This document shows positions 34,791 through 46,780 of a stretch of DNA of 64,000 nt, one piece after another (position 1 is the stretch's first letter; each line of letters opens with the position of its first letter). This DNA is from Deroplatys truncata (lineage: Eukaryota > Arthropoda > Insecta > Mantodea > Mantidae), in assembly GCA_030765065.1 (NCBI GenBank), contig CM060975.1, positions 202,468,007-202,532,006 of the forward strand, written 5' to 3'. The position numbers and the translations under genes were made by a program. The notes below the pieces were generated by a model. The model saw only the letters and a list, made by a program, of their open reading frames with translations, was not told the origin of the DNA and did not search any database.

Positions 34791-35641
34791 CCGGAAGGGT
34801 GCTCTAACTGCAAGGTGTTCTTTATTTTAGAGTATATGTGGATGGTTTGTATAAACATTTTAAAATTTTTTTTTCTCGCAATTTTATCGATAATTCTGTA
34901 TCGATCCCCTTAGTTCCTTCCGGCTGAGACAAATCGATGGGCACCACGGTTTTATAAATACATTACAATCTAACACCCTGTATAAAAGTGTATTTCAATG
35001 CAAATACTCTAAGGCTGAACAGAAAACTTGGAATATGCTCCACAAGAGTGGTGTGTTGACCACCGCGGTTGGCTTCTTTATCTATTTATCTAAACATTTA
35101 GTTAGTTTTCCTGCCGTAATGAGAAGCCTGTAAGGCACCATAAGCAGTGACAGCTGGCTAGGGTGTGCCGAGGCAATTATTTCGCCTGACGACGATATTG
35201 TGTATGGCCGGTCAATTCATTATGCACAGCCATGGTGTGTAAGACAAGCACACTGCCTATCCAGATAATTTGTCACAGCGACCAAGTGTCATCAGGGGGC
35301 GCTGTGAGCATCTAAATAATGACAACTGCCTGTAGAACGTTTCTCAAACACACTTTCTAGGTAAATGAATACAAAATCACATGCAAGCAAGAAGACAATG
35401 GAATACAATTATTACTTGTTCACATTCAATTGTCTTATCTGTCGCAACAGGGGTACGAGCAAAATAAACAACCAAGCAACGCAATGCAAAATATGCAGTC
35501 AGCCGAAAGCTTAACATTATTAATAGTAACGTGAACATTAATATTATAAAAAGAAAAATTGGGATGCATTAATGCACACGTAGATACACACCTGTATACG
35601 AGGCGCGTTTTAAAGAAAATAACGATAATTTGTTTAAAAAA
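34791..35641. other. Unassigned spacer
   Basis: No recognised gene or repeat. Confidence 0.5.
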
Positions 35642-36412
35642 CTCTGGTATGTTACACTCACATGGCTTTCTCTACTCTTGTACAAACTATTTTTACAAAC
35701 GCTTATTCTCCATATACTTCATATTAATCGATATAAAAATTTGCAGAAACTATCGTATTGCTAATTTTCTTGTAGGTATAAGGGGAATAGGTAGGCCTTA
35801 AGCGATAGTCAAATCATGTAAGTGCTGGTTGTTATGTGGAGCATTACGTTCTCTTTGCATCTCCAGGATATTAAAAAAATGAATTTCCGTTTGAGAAAAA
35901 GTATAAATATTGGAAAATTCAAACAAATAGCCAGATCTACATTTTTTGTAAAGTAAAATTTTGTGTATCTCTTACGGTTTACCAGTTATGCAAAAGTCAT
36001 TCATAATGAAGAGGAATTTTGGGGACATTACCAGAAAATTCAAGATATACATTTCATTTGCCATAAAAATATCTTAAGCATATAATATTTTAATCAAAAT
36101 CGTTAGGGATATTTTTGAGAAAATCAAAATTTTCGAAAAATGTTTCATCTAAGGGGCAGTATGGGGTGGGGGGATTTTCTTGAAAATCTTCGTGTCTCCA
36201 TCCTTGAAAGATACTAAACCTAAATAGCAAGTTTGGTATTTATCACAAACACACACCCACACAGACACAGACCTTTTTTTTTTTTTTATAAAAATGCTTT
36301 TCTTGGTTTTAGGGGGCGTCAAAACTGTATTACCGGTGAAATCTCGATATCCAATTTTTGGTTGGAATGCAATACTTCCCCTACTTACTATACGTAGTAG
36401 TGAAAGTAAAAA
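35642..36412 (+). mobile_element. Rpt-A copy 12
   Basis: The diverged 5' tip CTCTGGTATGTTACACTCAC follows AAAAAA; the 3' end is GAAAGTAAAAA before T. It has a small internal deletion (about 60 bp near 35930) and a short CA tract followed by a T run at 36270-36288. Confidence 0.8.
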
Positions 36413-36429
36413 TAACATAAGATTATTTT

Positions 36430-36670
36430 ACATACACTTTATTATTATTCATTACCTTATACCTTACACTACTTCTCCACATAGTCACCACCGTTATTCA
36501 GACACTTGTGGTAACTGGAAACCAGTTTTTGTATGCCTTCGTCAAAGAATGATGCCGCCTGTGATGAAAGCCAAGTATGTACTTCTTGTTTCACACGTCT
36601 TTGAAATGTTTTCCACCAAGGAATTTCTTCAGATGAAGAAACAGATAAAAATTGCTTGGCGCCAAATCTG
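36430..36670 (-). pseudogene. Mariner transposase C-terminal relic, second copy
   Basis: The minus-strand frame at 36469-36705 includes WWKTFQRRVKQEV, then TWLSSQAASFFDEGIQKLVS and the terminal HKCLNNGGDYVEK plus stop. This is the C-terminal end of a mariner transposase after the third catalytic Asp. Upstream parts are missing. It shares its 3' flank with the relic at 27460. Confidence 0.75.
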
Positions 36671-36689
36671 GACTGTTGTGAAACAAGAA

Positions 36690-36755
36690 CGTCAGAATAG
36701 CCCAAACGGAATCGAACCCGGGCGACCCATCTCGCTCGGTCTCAATTGGCCTAAA
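36690..36755 (-). mobile_element. tRNA-like SINE head fragment
   Basis: On the minus strand GACCGAGCGAGATGGGTCGC is followed closely by box B-like CGGGTTCGATTCCG. The spacing between the two boxes is too short for a tRNA, so it is a deleted SINE head, most like S2. Confidence 0.5.
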
Positions 36756-37115
36756 ATAATGTTTGGTTTCCTCCTGAATTTTAGCCTCCTGAAAAAACAG
36801 TTTTCTTCATCCTACACTTGTAAAATTGACTGAGAAGGACAAGGCTATAATTCAGCATCATTCCAAATCTTAGCAGGTTCTTGTTCCGCTCAAACCTAAT
36901 AAGAACCTGTTCAACTGCTATTGTGAAGAGCAAAACGTGCTGACATTCATGGTCAGCTTTACGTCATTGTCCATCTCTTTCTGTGCCAACAAACTATTAC
37001 GGCTTGAATGCTTTACCCCAATTGGAGGACTAATAACGAGATTAGTTATTAATAATTTACATTATTGTTGTCATGTTTAATATTGTAGTACCAAATTGCT
37101 TCCAGATGTTTTGCA
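36756..37115. other. Unassigned spacer
   Basis: No recognised gene or repeat. Confidence 0.45.
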
Positions 37116-38530
37116 TTTTTACTTTCTCTACACCTCCTATAATAGGAAAGAGGAAGTATTGTATTCCACCCAAAAATTCTTTCTGGAATACATGCTTTAA
37201 AGCCCCTAAATCCAAAAACAGTTCCAAAAAAGGGCCAGCGCGCGCGCGTGTGTGTGTGTGGACACCATAACCCAAGCACCAAATTGGTATTTAGATTCAG
37301 TATCCTACTTTACGTATAAGATGTTTCGTATTTTGGGTTTTCTTAATAAAAACTAATGATTTTGTATAAAATATCATATGTTTAAAATATTTTCATGAAA
37401 AATAAATTACATATCTTGAATTTTCTGGAAATAGCATGTGAATACCTATTCAATCTGAAGGAATTTTGTATAAATTTATATAACTGGCAAACCATAAGCG
37501 TTTGATAATACTAAACTACAGAACAAATGTAGATCTTTAACATAAACAGTTTATTTCCAATATCCTTTTTGTGGCAGCAGATATTTCGGAGATATTCATT
37601 ATTATTGGTTTTAAATGTTCAGTACTTTGTCATTTTTAGAAAAAGGACCATGTGCTTGTGTGTGAACAATATAACACGAAAACTAAAAGTCGGTTAAACA
37701 AACTACCCTTTATTAGAAAAATTTTTGATTTTCTCAAGAATTGTTCTAATGATTTTGATTAAAATATCATATGTTTAAGATATCTTCATGACAGTGAAAA
37801 GTATATTTTAAATTTTCTGGAAATAGTTTCTGAAGTCTGCTTTATTCTGAACCACCTTTGTATAATTGGTAAACTGTAAGGGATGGACAAAATCTTACTT
37901 AAACAAATGAAAAAAAAAAGTGGGTCTCGTTAAAGTTCACAATTTACGTCATACAATTTTTTTTGTGTGGATTTAACGCTGCTGAGATATTCCTTGTTAT
38001 TGTTTTGCTTTTCAAATAGATATACTTTTTTTTTCTTTTTTCAAATGGGAAGTCATTCGTTTTCTTTTCTCCTGGTCAAGCGAACGGAATTTCGAAGCCA
38101 TCACACAACGGCTCTTAAAAGATTTGACTATCACTTAAGCCTACTGCATTCCTGTATTCCCATTGTACCTACAAGAAAATATGTAATAAAACTATTCCAC
38201 AAAATATGCTGATTTGATTAACATGAACTATATAAAACAATAAGTTTTTTTAAAGAATAGTTTGTTGAAGAATTGGTGGAGAAAGTCGTGTGAATGTAAC
38301 ATGTAGTTTTTTATAAAAAATTCTGTCACTATTCTGTTGTTACGATGTCATGAGAAGCATGTAGATTCTTGCCCAGCATATAGCCAGCACCTGACTATCG
38401 ATTCGGTTGCCCCTATACCGGTTGTACCGAAAACGAAATGTAATAAAAGTATTTCTGCAGGTTTATGTCGAGTGAAATGAAGTAGATAGAAAAATAACAT
38501 TTCGTAAGAATTGTTGTTATAGAAGTTATA
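37116..38530 (-). mobile_element. Rpt-A copy 13 (outer), split by copy 14
   Basis: The minus-strand diverged-subfamily copy starts TTTTTACTTTCTCTACACC after A. It is interrupted at about 37640 (in AGTACTTTGTCATTTTT) and resumes at about 38326 with CTGTCACTATTCTGTTG, running to about 38530. The microsatellite is a CG/TG tract at 37238-37260. Confidence 0.7.
37640..38325 (-). mobile_element. Rpt-A copy 14, nested in copy 13, 3'-truncated
   Basis: Begins inside the family at TTTTTAGAAAAAGGACCATG rather than at the usual 3' terminus, and ends with GTCGTGTGAATGTAACATG-type 5' sequence. The missing 3' end suggests a deletion at the junction after insertion. Confidence 0.6.
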
Positions 38531-38680
38531 TCAAAATCAGAGAACGTCATGAGCATTTCCATTGTCATACGCCGCAAACACCGCGCCCGGCTCTGCAGTC
38601 CTCAAAGATGAAGGAAGTGGAATGAATGCAAACGAGATTAAAAAGAATCGTGGTTTATAACAAGAGATAACCATGAAAAA

Positions 38681-39421
38681 TCTGATGTTACACTCACATG
38701 AATTTCTCTACTCTTGTACAAACTATTTATACAAACGCGTATTCTCCATCTACTTCAAGTTAATCGAGAAAAACATTTGCAGACTATCTTATTGCTAATT
38801 TTCTTGTAGATGTAAGGGGAATATATATTTACAAGGGCAGTATCGAAATACAGTAGCCTTTAAGCACATACATATCTCTTAATAGCTGGTTGTAGGTGCA
38901 GCACCTTCCCTTTCCCACAGATTAATACTCTTTGCATATCCGAGACAAAAATGAATAACGAATTCCCATTTGAGAAAATAAGTATTGAAAAATTTAAGGG
39001 AATAACAAGCAATATCTCGAAAATGGTTCACTCAACAAAAAAAATGTATATGACATAAATTGTGTATTTGAAGGCGATCTATATTTTTTGTGTAGTAAAA
39101 TTTTGTCTATCTCTTATGGTTTACCAGTTATGCAAAAATCGTACACAATGAAGAATACTTTTGGAGACATTCCTAGAAAATTTAATTTTATTTGTCATAA
39201 AAATATCTTAAACATATGATATTTTAATTAAAATCGTTAGAGCCATTTTTGAGAAAATTAAAATTTTCGAAAAATCTTCCATGTAAAGGAAAATCTGGGG
39301 TGAGGGATTCTCTTGAAAACCTTCGTGTCGCATCCCTGGAATATACTGAACCTAAATACCAAGTTTGGTGTTTATCCGACTGTTCGTTTCTGAGTTATGC
39401 TGTTCACAGACAGACAGACAG

Positions 39422-39470
<49 letters not shown>

Positions 39471-39626
39471 GAAACACAGACACACACACGGACATGTTTC
39501 CAAAAATGCTCTTTTTGGATTCAGGGGGTCTCAAAACGTATATTTCCGGTGAAAACTCGGTATCGAATTTTTGGGTGAAATACAATACTTCCCCTACTTA
39601 CTATACGTAGTAGACAAAGTAAAAAA
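38681..39626 (+). mobile_element. Rpt-A copy 15
   Basis: Full length: TCTGATGTTACACTCACATG to GACAAAGTAAAAAA. It has a long composite microsatellite (CAGA units, then CA, then CAGA) at 39408-39490. The next base is G rather than T, one of the few exceptions. Confidence 0.85.
39408..39490. repeat. CAGA/CA composite microsatellite
   Basis: Begins (CAGA)n, becomes a pure CA run of about 40 bp, then returns to mixed CAGA/CACA. It sits at the conserved place inside Rpt-A copy 15. Confidence 0.9.
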
Positions 39627-39705
39627 GCGCTTGAGCAACATGACTGTTTATCTCGATTTGGAGTTTCAGGTGGTAGCCATGAGCCAGTACGTGTACTTAG
39701 TACTA

Positions 39706-41630
39706 TGAGGCAGTATGTTTAACACTTAAATGATTTCAGTCAAATTATGTAATATAAGAAAAAAATAATAACTGCCCGCCTTAAAGCAATATGTGTATGT
39801 AACAATATATAAAAAATCTGATGTGTTACACTCACATGACTTTCTCTACTCTTGTACAATCTATTTTTACAAACGCCTATTCTCCATATGCTTCATATTA
39901 ATCGAGATATCGAGATGTCAATCCTATTTGTAATTTTCTTGTAGATGTAAGGGGAATATGGTAGCTTTTAAGCGATAGTCAAATATTTTATCGTGGTTGC
40001 TATGTGGCGCATTCCATTCTCTTTTCATGTCCAGGACATAAAAAAATGAATAACGAATTTGAGAAAAAGTATAAGTATTGGAAAATTTAAGGAAATAACA
40101 AGCAATATCTCGAAAACGGTTCACTCAACAAAAACATGTATATGATATAAGTTGTGTATTTTAACGCGATCTACATTTTTTGTGTAGTAAAATTTTGTCT
40201 ATCTCTTATGGTTTACCAGTTATGCAAAAGTCGTTCATAATGAAGAATACTTTTGGAGACATTCCCAGAAATTTCGAGATATACATTTCATTTCTCATGA
40301 CATTATCTTAAACATATGATATTTTCATCAAAATCGTTAGAGCCATTTTTGAGAAAATTAAAATTTTCGAAAAATGTTCCATGTAAAGGGTAGTCTGGGG
40401 TGGGGGATTTTCTTGAAAATCTTCGTGTCGCATCTCTGGAAGATACTGAACGTAAATACCAAGTTTGGTGTTTATCCGACTGTTAGTTTTTGAGTTATGC
40501 TGTTCACAGACACACACACACACAGACACACACACACACACAGACACACACACAGACACACACACAGACACACACACGGACATGTTTCCAAAAATGCTTT
40601 TTTTGGATTCAGGAGGTCTCAAAACATGTATTTCCGGTGAAATCTCAGTATCGAATTTTTGGGTGGAATGCAATACTTCCCCTACTTACTATGCGTAGTA
40701 GAGAAAGTAAAAATGTATACAGCAGTTATTGTATTAATATTTATATTATTGTATACATGTTCAATAATGTTATATGAATGTATTACGTAATTTAATAATG
40801 TAGGAGCTGTGAGAATAATAGGTTAAAAGTTGCTAACAATGAGGTAACCGTGAGGAAATAATGAACTTGAAAGTTTAACAATACTACTTATGATTCTTGG
40901 AAGCAATAATATAATTTTAGTGACAGTTTATAAAATAGCCAATCAACTACCAGAAAAAGCTTTAGTTAAATGAAGGTATTCTATTAGACTAGGATTAGCC
41001 AATCAGAAACGGAAATGTAGCAAAATTTATAAATTTAGAGTTCAGTTGCTAGTAGAAGTGCTCATAACTGGACGCGTTGCTTGCAGACAGTGTTTGTAAG
41101 CGGATGCGAGATACGTCCTCGAGAAATTTACTACGTATTCGTGTGAGACGAAAATAGCTTTACATGTTAAAAAGTGCAAGTAAGTAATTAAAGAATCTCA
41201 CAGCTCTCTATATCAGTGAAGTGTTATTTAAATCGTTTCAAGAATTAATAAAAAGGAGGGAATTAAAAATTATAATCTGTGTAAGTCAACATTCTTCAGT
41301 CACACTACAACCCTGCTAAGAAATTCATGTCTCTAAAAATAAATACTGACGCAGCCGAGGCAAAAATAAATATAGTATTTAAAGAAACAGTAAAAATACT
41401 GTTAATATTTTTAAAAATTGGGGCAAAGGCTACCGGGTACCATACGTGCGGTTGCAACTACTTCAAGTGTTCGGCTCCCCAGCAGTTGAAATATAATACA
41501 ACTCCTTCAATACTCTCAACTTCAAACTCACTTTCCATACGTAGCAGCAACAAATCTACTTCATATTACCGCCCAAAGCGTGGGGCAAATAATAACAATA
41601 CTACAAAATACCTTATTCAAATACTTTAGT
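39706..41630 (+). repeat. Rpt-C copy 3, split by Rpt-A copy 16
   Basis: Starts TGAGGCAGTATGTTTAAC at 39706. It is interrupted at 39817-40713 and continues to about 41630. Landmarks are as in copy 2: paired CCAAT, CTCACAGCTCTCTATATCAG, AATAAAAAGGAGG, ACTGACGCAGCCGAGG, and CGCCCAAAGCGTGGGGC at about 41570. Direct repeats around CCATACGT occur near 41440 and 41537. No protein domain is visible in the frame at 41327-41629. Confidence 0.65.
39817..40713 (+). mobile_element. Rpt-A copy 16, nested in Rpt-C copy 3
   Basis: Full length, TCTGATGTG to AGAAAGTAAAAA, with T next. The host flanks ATATATAAAAAA and TGTATACAGC rejoin to match the uninterrupted Rpt-C copies. The microsatellite at 40507-40577 is built from CACACACAGA units. 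Confidence 0.9.
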
Positions 41631-42287
41631 GAATTAAAAAAAATTAATTAATTTTCGTAAATCAAGAACATGTAAAAAGGGAACTGATAAATTAACTACT
41701 GGGAGTGAAATGAAGCAGACGTTTTAAACCGAAAATGAAACTGGATTGTGCTTTGCCCATAGAATTGTTTCTTTCTTCGTTTGTGTATGGTATTTGCTGC
41801 ATTTATTGTTGTTGTGTGTAGGCACATCTCGATTGTCTTTAATTGTAAGCATGATCTGCTTTAGTTACAATCTAATGCCTTAATATCATACGAACATCTC
41901 CACCCACTATCACTTATTGTCATGTAATTCTACAAATTATCCACAAAAAAGGACATGTTTTGCTGTCTACTTACTGTTAAAACTTATAAATTTCTTTCGG
42001 AATGCTTTCGCTAATCCTTCATAAGTGTGAGGCGACAGTCATATTTTTAAAAATTATTGGCTATACGCTGTTTTCAATATTGCATACACTTTGTATGGCC
42101 TATAGGAAAGAAAATAATGTTGATTGATCGCTTCAAAAAGTAGCAATATGACAAAAACTGTAAAATTCAAAATAATATAAAATTTTAATGTCACAAATAG
42201 TTTTCAACATAAACTGTATATTTTAATAGATCTGTCTTTTTCCAGTGCTAAGTTTTGAAACATTTTTAGTATCCATTCAGCACTTCA
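41631..42287. other. Unassigned AT-rich spacer
   Basis: No recognised gene or repeat. Confidence 0.5.
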
Positions 42288-43125
42288 TTTTTACATTCTC
42301 TACTACGTATAGTAAGTAAGGGAAGTATTGTATTCCACCCAAAAATTCGATACCGAGATTTCACCGGAAATATATGTTTTGAGACCCCCTGAATCCAAAA
42401 AAAAAGCATTTTTGGAAACATGTCCGTGTGTGTGTGTCTGTGAACAGCATAACTCAGAAACGAACAGTCGGATAAACACCAAACTTGGTATTTGGGTTCA
42501 GTATCTTCCAGAGATGTGACACGAAGGTTTACAAGAAAATCTACCCATCCCTGATTACCCTTTACATGGAACATTTTTTGAAAATTTTAATTTTTTCAAA
42601 AATGGCTCTAACGATTTTGATTAAAATATCATATGTTTAAGATATTTTCATGACAAATGAAATGTATATCTTGAATTTTCTGAGAATATCTCCAAAAGTA
42701 TTCTTCATTGTGTACGACTTTTGCATAACTGGTAAACCATAAGAGATGACAAAATTTTACTACACAAGAAATATAGATCGCGTTAAAATACACAGTTTAT
42801 GTCATAAACATTTTTGTTGTTGAGTGAACCATTTTCGAGGTATTGCTTGTTATTCCCTTAAATTTGCCAATACTTATACTTTTTCTCAAATTCGTTATTC
42901 ATTTTTTTTATATCCTGGACATGCAAAGAGAATGGAATGCGCACATAGCAACCAGCGCTTAAAAGATTTGACTGTCGCTTAAAACCTACCATATTCCCCT
43001 TGCATGTACAAGAAAATTAGCAATAAGGTTAACATCTCGATTAACATGAAGTATATGGAGAATAGTCGTTTGTAAAAATAGTTTGTACAAGAGTAGAGAA
43101 AGTCATGTGAGTGTAACACATCAGA
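42288..43125 (-). mobile_element. Rpt-A copy 17
   Basis: Full-length minus-strand copy, from TTTTTACATTCTCTACTACG to CACATCAGA. The base before its start is A (T on the element strand). The microsatellite is short. Confidence 0.85.
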
Positions 43126-43134
43126 TTTTTTTTT

Positions 43135-43456
43135 AAAAATGCTGATCACAGCGCACGCATACACACTCAAACAACACGTTTTTCTGAACTTTTGGGGAGT
43201 TAAGGAGACCTCAAAGCAAAAGTTTCCGTTGAAATTTCAACATGCCGGCCCTGGTAGCCGTGGACGCTAGAGCGTAAAACGTCTGTGCTAACCAAGATGA
43301 CGGTCGCGGATTCGAGTCCCGCTGTGGGGATGGCTGTTGTGTTCCTGTGTGTGTATTCTCGTGCCTGTCGGGGAAAACAAGGGAACACTAAAAAAACACA
43401 CTAGTGAAATACACCACTTCCTCTAGCTACCAAAGGTTAGTGGTTGAGGAAGTAAA
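43135..43456 (+). mobile_element. Rpt-A 3' relic carrying a SINE S5
   Basis: Outer pieces CACGTTTTTCTGAACTTTTG, GTTTCCGTTGAAATTTCAA and, after the SINE, CACCACTTCCTCTAGCTACC and GGTTGAGGAAGTAAAATT are a diverged Rpt-A 3' end. Confidence 0.55.
43240..43400 (+). mobile_element. SINE S5 copy 1
   Basis: tRNA-like head GGCCCTGGTAGCCGTGGACG (box A-like) and GCGGATTCGAGTCCCGC (box B-like), then GTGTTCCTGTGTGTGTATTC. The same family occurs on the minus strand at 52905. Confidence 0.65.
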
Positions 43457-43673
43457 ATTGACACTATATGTGCATTTTCAAGAATTAACTTCAGAAAGAA
43501 AAGCAGAGGAATATGCATTGTGAGAAGAGTTGCTGATGTCTCTAGTTTAGTGTTTTGGTTTATTTTACTTTCTATTCTTATAGACAGCGTTTTAAAAAAT
43601 TCCAGGCTTCCTTTAAAATATGAAAATAAACATTAAAGCGAGATATATAAATGCGATGGAGCTGTTACTTTAA
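43457..43673. other. Short unassigned spacer
   Basis: No recognised gene or repeat. Confidence 0.4.
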
Positions 43674-43848
43674 ACTAATAAATGAATTACAACTATCCGG
43701 ACTTGTAGACCGTGGAGTACGACCACCGCAGACACTGAATCACTTCACCCTGAAGATGCCAAGCGCTGTACTTGGCGAAACATCGGTATCCACGAAGCCT
43801 TCTAGACCACGGTCTACAAGCCCGGATAGTTGTAATTCATTTATTAGT
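43674..43848. repeat. 42-bp inverted repeat (Penelope-type terminus?)
   Basis: The left arm 43674-43715 and right arm 43807-43848 pair at 41 of 42 positions (one C/T mismatch). The 91-bp loop contains CTGAAGATG...GGCGAAACATC, a motif I recall from terminal regions of Penelope-like retroelements. No reverse transcriptase or GIY-YIG sequence is present in the vicinity. The frame at 43651-43887 runs through the whole repeat by chance. Confidence 0.7.
43745..43795 (+). ncRNA. Hammerhead-ribozyme-like core, probably decayed
   Basis: CTGAAGA (43750-43756) fits the hammerhead CUGANGA box. GCCAAG (43758-43763) pairs with CTTGGC (43771-43776) as stem II. GAAA (43777-43780) is the third conserved box. 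A80-T87 and C81-G86 would form a two-base-pair stem III with loop ATCG, leaving GTA as the cleavage triplet. Penelope-like elements are known to carry hammerheads with very short stem III. Against function: one extra T precedes stem II, and stem I next to the core does not pair well (CTTC/GAAG only, after mismatches). Confidence 0.4.
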
Positions 43849-44019
43849 TATGACACCGGCCGTGATAGCCTCTGTATGTTACTTTAAAATTTGCATTTTT
43901 TAGATGTAAAATGATTTTTCTTTGGGGGGCGTTTTATAAGGTTTCGAAGGTATAAAAATAAAAATATATTCCACCACTCATTTAAAACAGTGGTACTAAA
44001 ATTTAAGATGCTTAAGATA

Positions 44020-45501
44020 CAGGATGGACCATTTAATTTGAGCTGTACCTACTCATATCTCCCAAACTGAGGGTTGAAAAAAGAAATTTCTTTAATAAAA
44101 GTTTATTGATATTGTGGGGGAAAGTATATGCCATTAGTCGCGTTTTGTTTGGAGGGCGTAATGATGGCCATTTTAGGGTCAATTTAATTTTTTTAAATAG
44201 GAACCTACATTTTGTAGGTATGTTGTTTTCTCATTAGAAACTGGTTTATAAAAAGTTGTTTATTTTGTAATGAGGAATAAGGAAACAAAATAAAACATGT
44301 TGGTTCCCAATTACGAAATGTAACTTGACCCTCAAATGAGCATCCATGGATGGTCCAACTATTCATTATGCTCTTCGTAAACAGCCTTCAGAATTTTCGT
44401 TGTTATTTACGTTGGTTTAAGAACAATTGCAAAGTGCTTTATTCAAATATGGTTTAGTTTTTTATGAGGAGTGAGAAAACAGCATAACAAATCTGATGTG
44501 TTGAACTCACATGACTTTCTCTACTCTTGTAAAAACTATTTTTACAAATGTTTAATCTCTATATACGTCATGTTAATCGAGATATCGAGATGTTGCTCTT
44601 ATTGCTAATTTCCTTGAAGGTGTAAGGGGAACATGCTAGGCTTTAAGCGTTAGTCAAATCTTGTTGCTGTGTGGAGCATCCCATTCTCTTTGCATGTACA
44701 ATACATAAAAAAAAGGAATAACGAATTCCTATTTGAGAAAAAGTACAAGTCTTGGGAAATTCAAACAAATAGGAATATCTCGGAAATGGTTCCGTAAAAA
44801 AAATGTATGGGACATAAATTGTGTGTTTTGAGATCTACGTTTTTTGTGAAGTAAAATTTGTCTATCTCTTATGGTTTTCCAGTTATGCAAAAATAATTCA
44901 GAATAAAGAGGACTTTCGGGGACATTTCCAGAAAATTCATGATGTAGAGTTCATTTTCCTTAAAAATATCTTAATCGTATGATATTTTAATCAAAATCGT
45001 TAGAGGCATTTTTGAGAAAATCAAAATTCTTTAAAAATATTCCATGTAAGGGGTAGTCTGGTGTGGAGGATTTTCTAGAAAATCTTCGTATCGCACCTTT
45101 GAAAGACACTGAAGCTAAATACCAAGTTTGGTATTTATTCTACTTTTCGTTTTTGAGTTAAGCTGTTTACAGACACACACACGTACCTTTTTTTAAAAAT
45201 GTTTTTTTTTGGATTCTGGGCACCTCAAAACGTGTATTTCCGGTGAAATCTCAGTATGAAATTTTTGGGTGAAATGCAATACTTCCCCTACTTGCTATTC
45301 GTAGTTGAGAAAGTAAAAAGGTAGGCTCCCATTAAAAAAAATGGATTGACCTTAAAGTGACCATTACAACGTCCTCCAAAAAACACAACTAATTACATTT
45401 ACTTTCCCCCATAATATCAAGCAAGTTTTATTCAAAACATTTCTTTCTAAATCACTTAGTTTGGAGATATTTTACAGTCTCAACTTAAATGGTCCATCCT
45501 G
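44020..45501. mobile_element. Rpt-D foldback element copy 2, split by Rpt-A
   Basis: TA flanks at 44018-44019 and 45502-45503, with ends CAGGATGGACCATTTAA and TTAAATGGTCCATCCTG. Without the inserted Rpt-A copy 18 it is about 650 bp. Arms match copy 1 (22179-24258), including the central ACGTTGG/CCAACGT-bearing region near 44410. No coding capacity. Confidence 0.85.
44492..45319 (+). mobile_element. Rpt-A copy 18, nested in Rpt-D copy 2
   Basis: TCTGATGTG after ACAAA, ending GAAAGTAAAAA. The host flank GGTAGGCTCCC corresponds to TGTAGGTTCCC in the uninterrupted Rpt-D copy 1. Confidence 0.9.
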
Positions 45502-45503
45502 TA

Positions 45504-45897
45504 TTCATCACGAATGTGTTAGTGACATTTATTCTCCAAATCAAAATATTGTATAATTCTTGGATTACTTTTCTCCATGTTCTCCGATATGAAATTGTAC
45601 CTCTCTGTATTGTGCCAGTGAACAGTAACCACAGGAAAAACACATAGCTTAAACATTTCAAACATCAACAGTCAATCGTAGCTATGTTTGTCCCAGGTCT
45701 GATTATATACACGTGTGCAAGAGCACCTGACATACCCGCATATCCGTTTGCGGTATGTATTTTGCATGCCATCAACTTCCTGGATGGAATGGATTCAGCA
45801 TACTAGTATTATGCAGAACATGTATTTTAACAGCTGAACGAGGCTCATAGTTTGTTTCGGATGTTGCAAACCTTTGCGCCTTTCCTTTCTTTAAAAA
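45504..45897. other. Unassigned spacer
   Basis: No recognised gene or repeat. Confidence 0.5.
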
Positions 45898-45974
45898 TCA
45901 TGATGTGACACTCATTACTTTCTCTGCCCTCTATCGTAAACAGTGGGTATACAAACTACTCTTACCAAAGCTTA

Positions 45975-46780
45975 TTACTTTCCCTACTACGTATAGTAAG
46001 TAGGGGAAGTATTGTATTCCACCCAAAACATCGATAAATTCCCAAAAGCATTTTTGGAAACATGTCCGTGTGTGTGTCTGTGTGTTTGCGAACAGCATAG
46101 CTCAGAAATGAACAGTCGGATAAACACCAAACTTGGTATTTGGGTTCAGTATCTTCCAGAAATGTGACACGAAGGTTTTCAAGGAAATCTACCCATCCCA
46201 GATTACCCTTTACATGGAACATTTTTCAAAAATTTTAATTTTCTCAAAAATGGCTCTAACGATTTTGATTAAAATATCATATGTTTAAGATATTTTCATG
46301 ACAAATGAAATGTATATCTTGAATTTTCTGGAAATATCTCCAAAAGTATTCTTCATTGTGAACGACTTTTGCATAACTGGTAAACCATAAGAGATAGACA
46401 ATATTTTACTACACAAAAATATAGATCGCGTTAAAATACACAGTTTATGTCATATACAGTTTTGTTGTTGAGTGAACCATTTTCGAGATATTGTTTGTTA
46501 TTCCCTTACATTTTCCAATACTTATACTTTTTCTCAAATGGGAATTCGTTATTCATTTTTTTGTCCTGGCAATGCGAAGAGAGTGGAATGCTCCACATAG
46601 CAATCAGCTCTTAAAATATTTTACTATCGCTTAAAGCCTACCAATTCCTCTTGCATCTACAAGAAAATTAGCAATAAGATGTCTCGATATCTCGATTAAC
46701 ATGAAGTAGATGGAGAATAAGCGTTTGTAAAAATAGTTTGTACAAGAGTAGAGAAGGCCATGTGAGTGTAACACGTCAGA
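45975..46780 (-). mobile_element. Rpt-A copy 20, nested in copy 19
   Basis: 3' end TTACTTTCCCTACTACG after A; 5' end CACGTCAGA before T's. The host flanks AAGCTTA and TTTTTTATATCTATTTCA rejoin to match copy 7. Confidence 0.85.

Noticed and set aside
43651..43887. Coding frame through the 42-bp inverted repeat
   Set aside because: The frame spans both arms of a palindrome and shows no domain; structural DNA or RNA is the better explanation.
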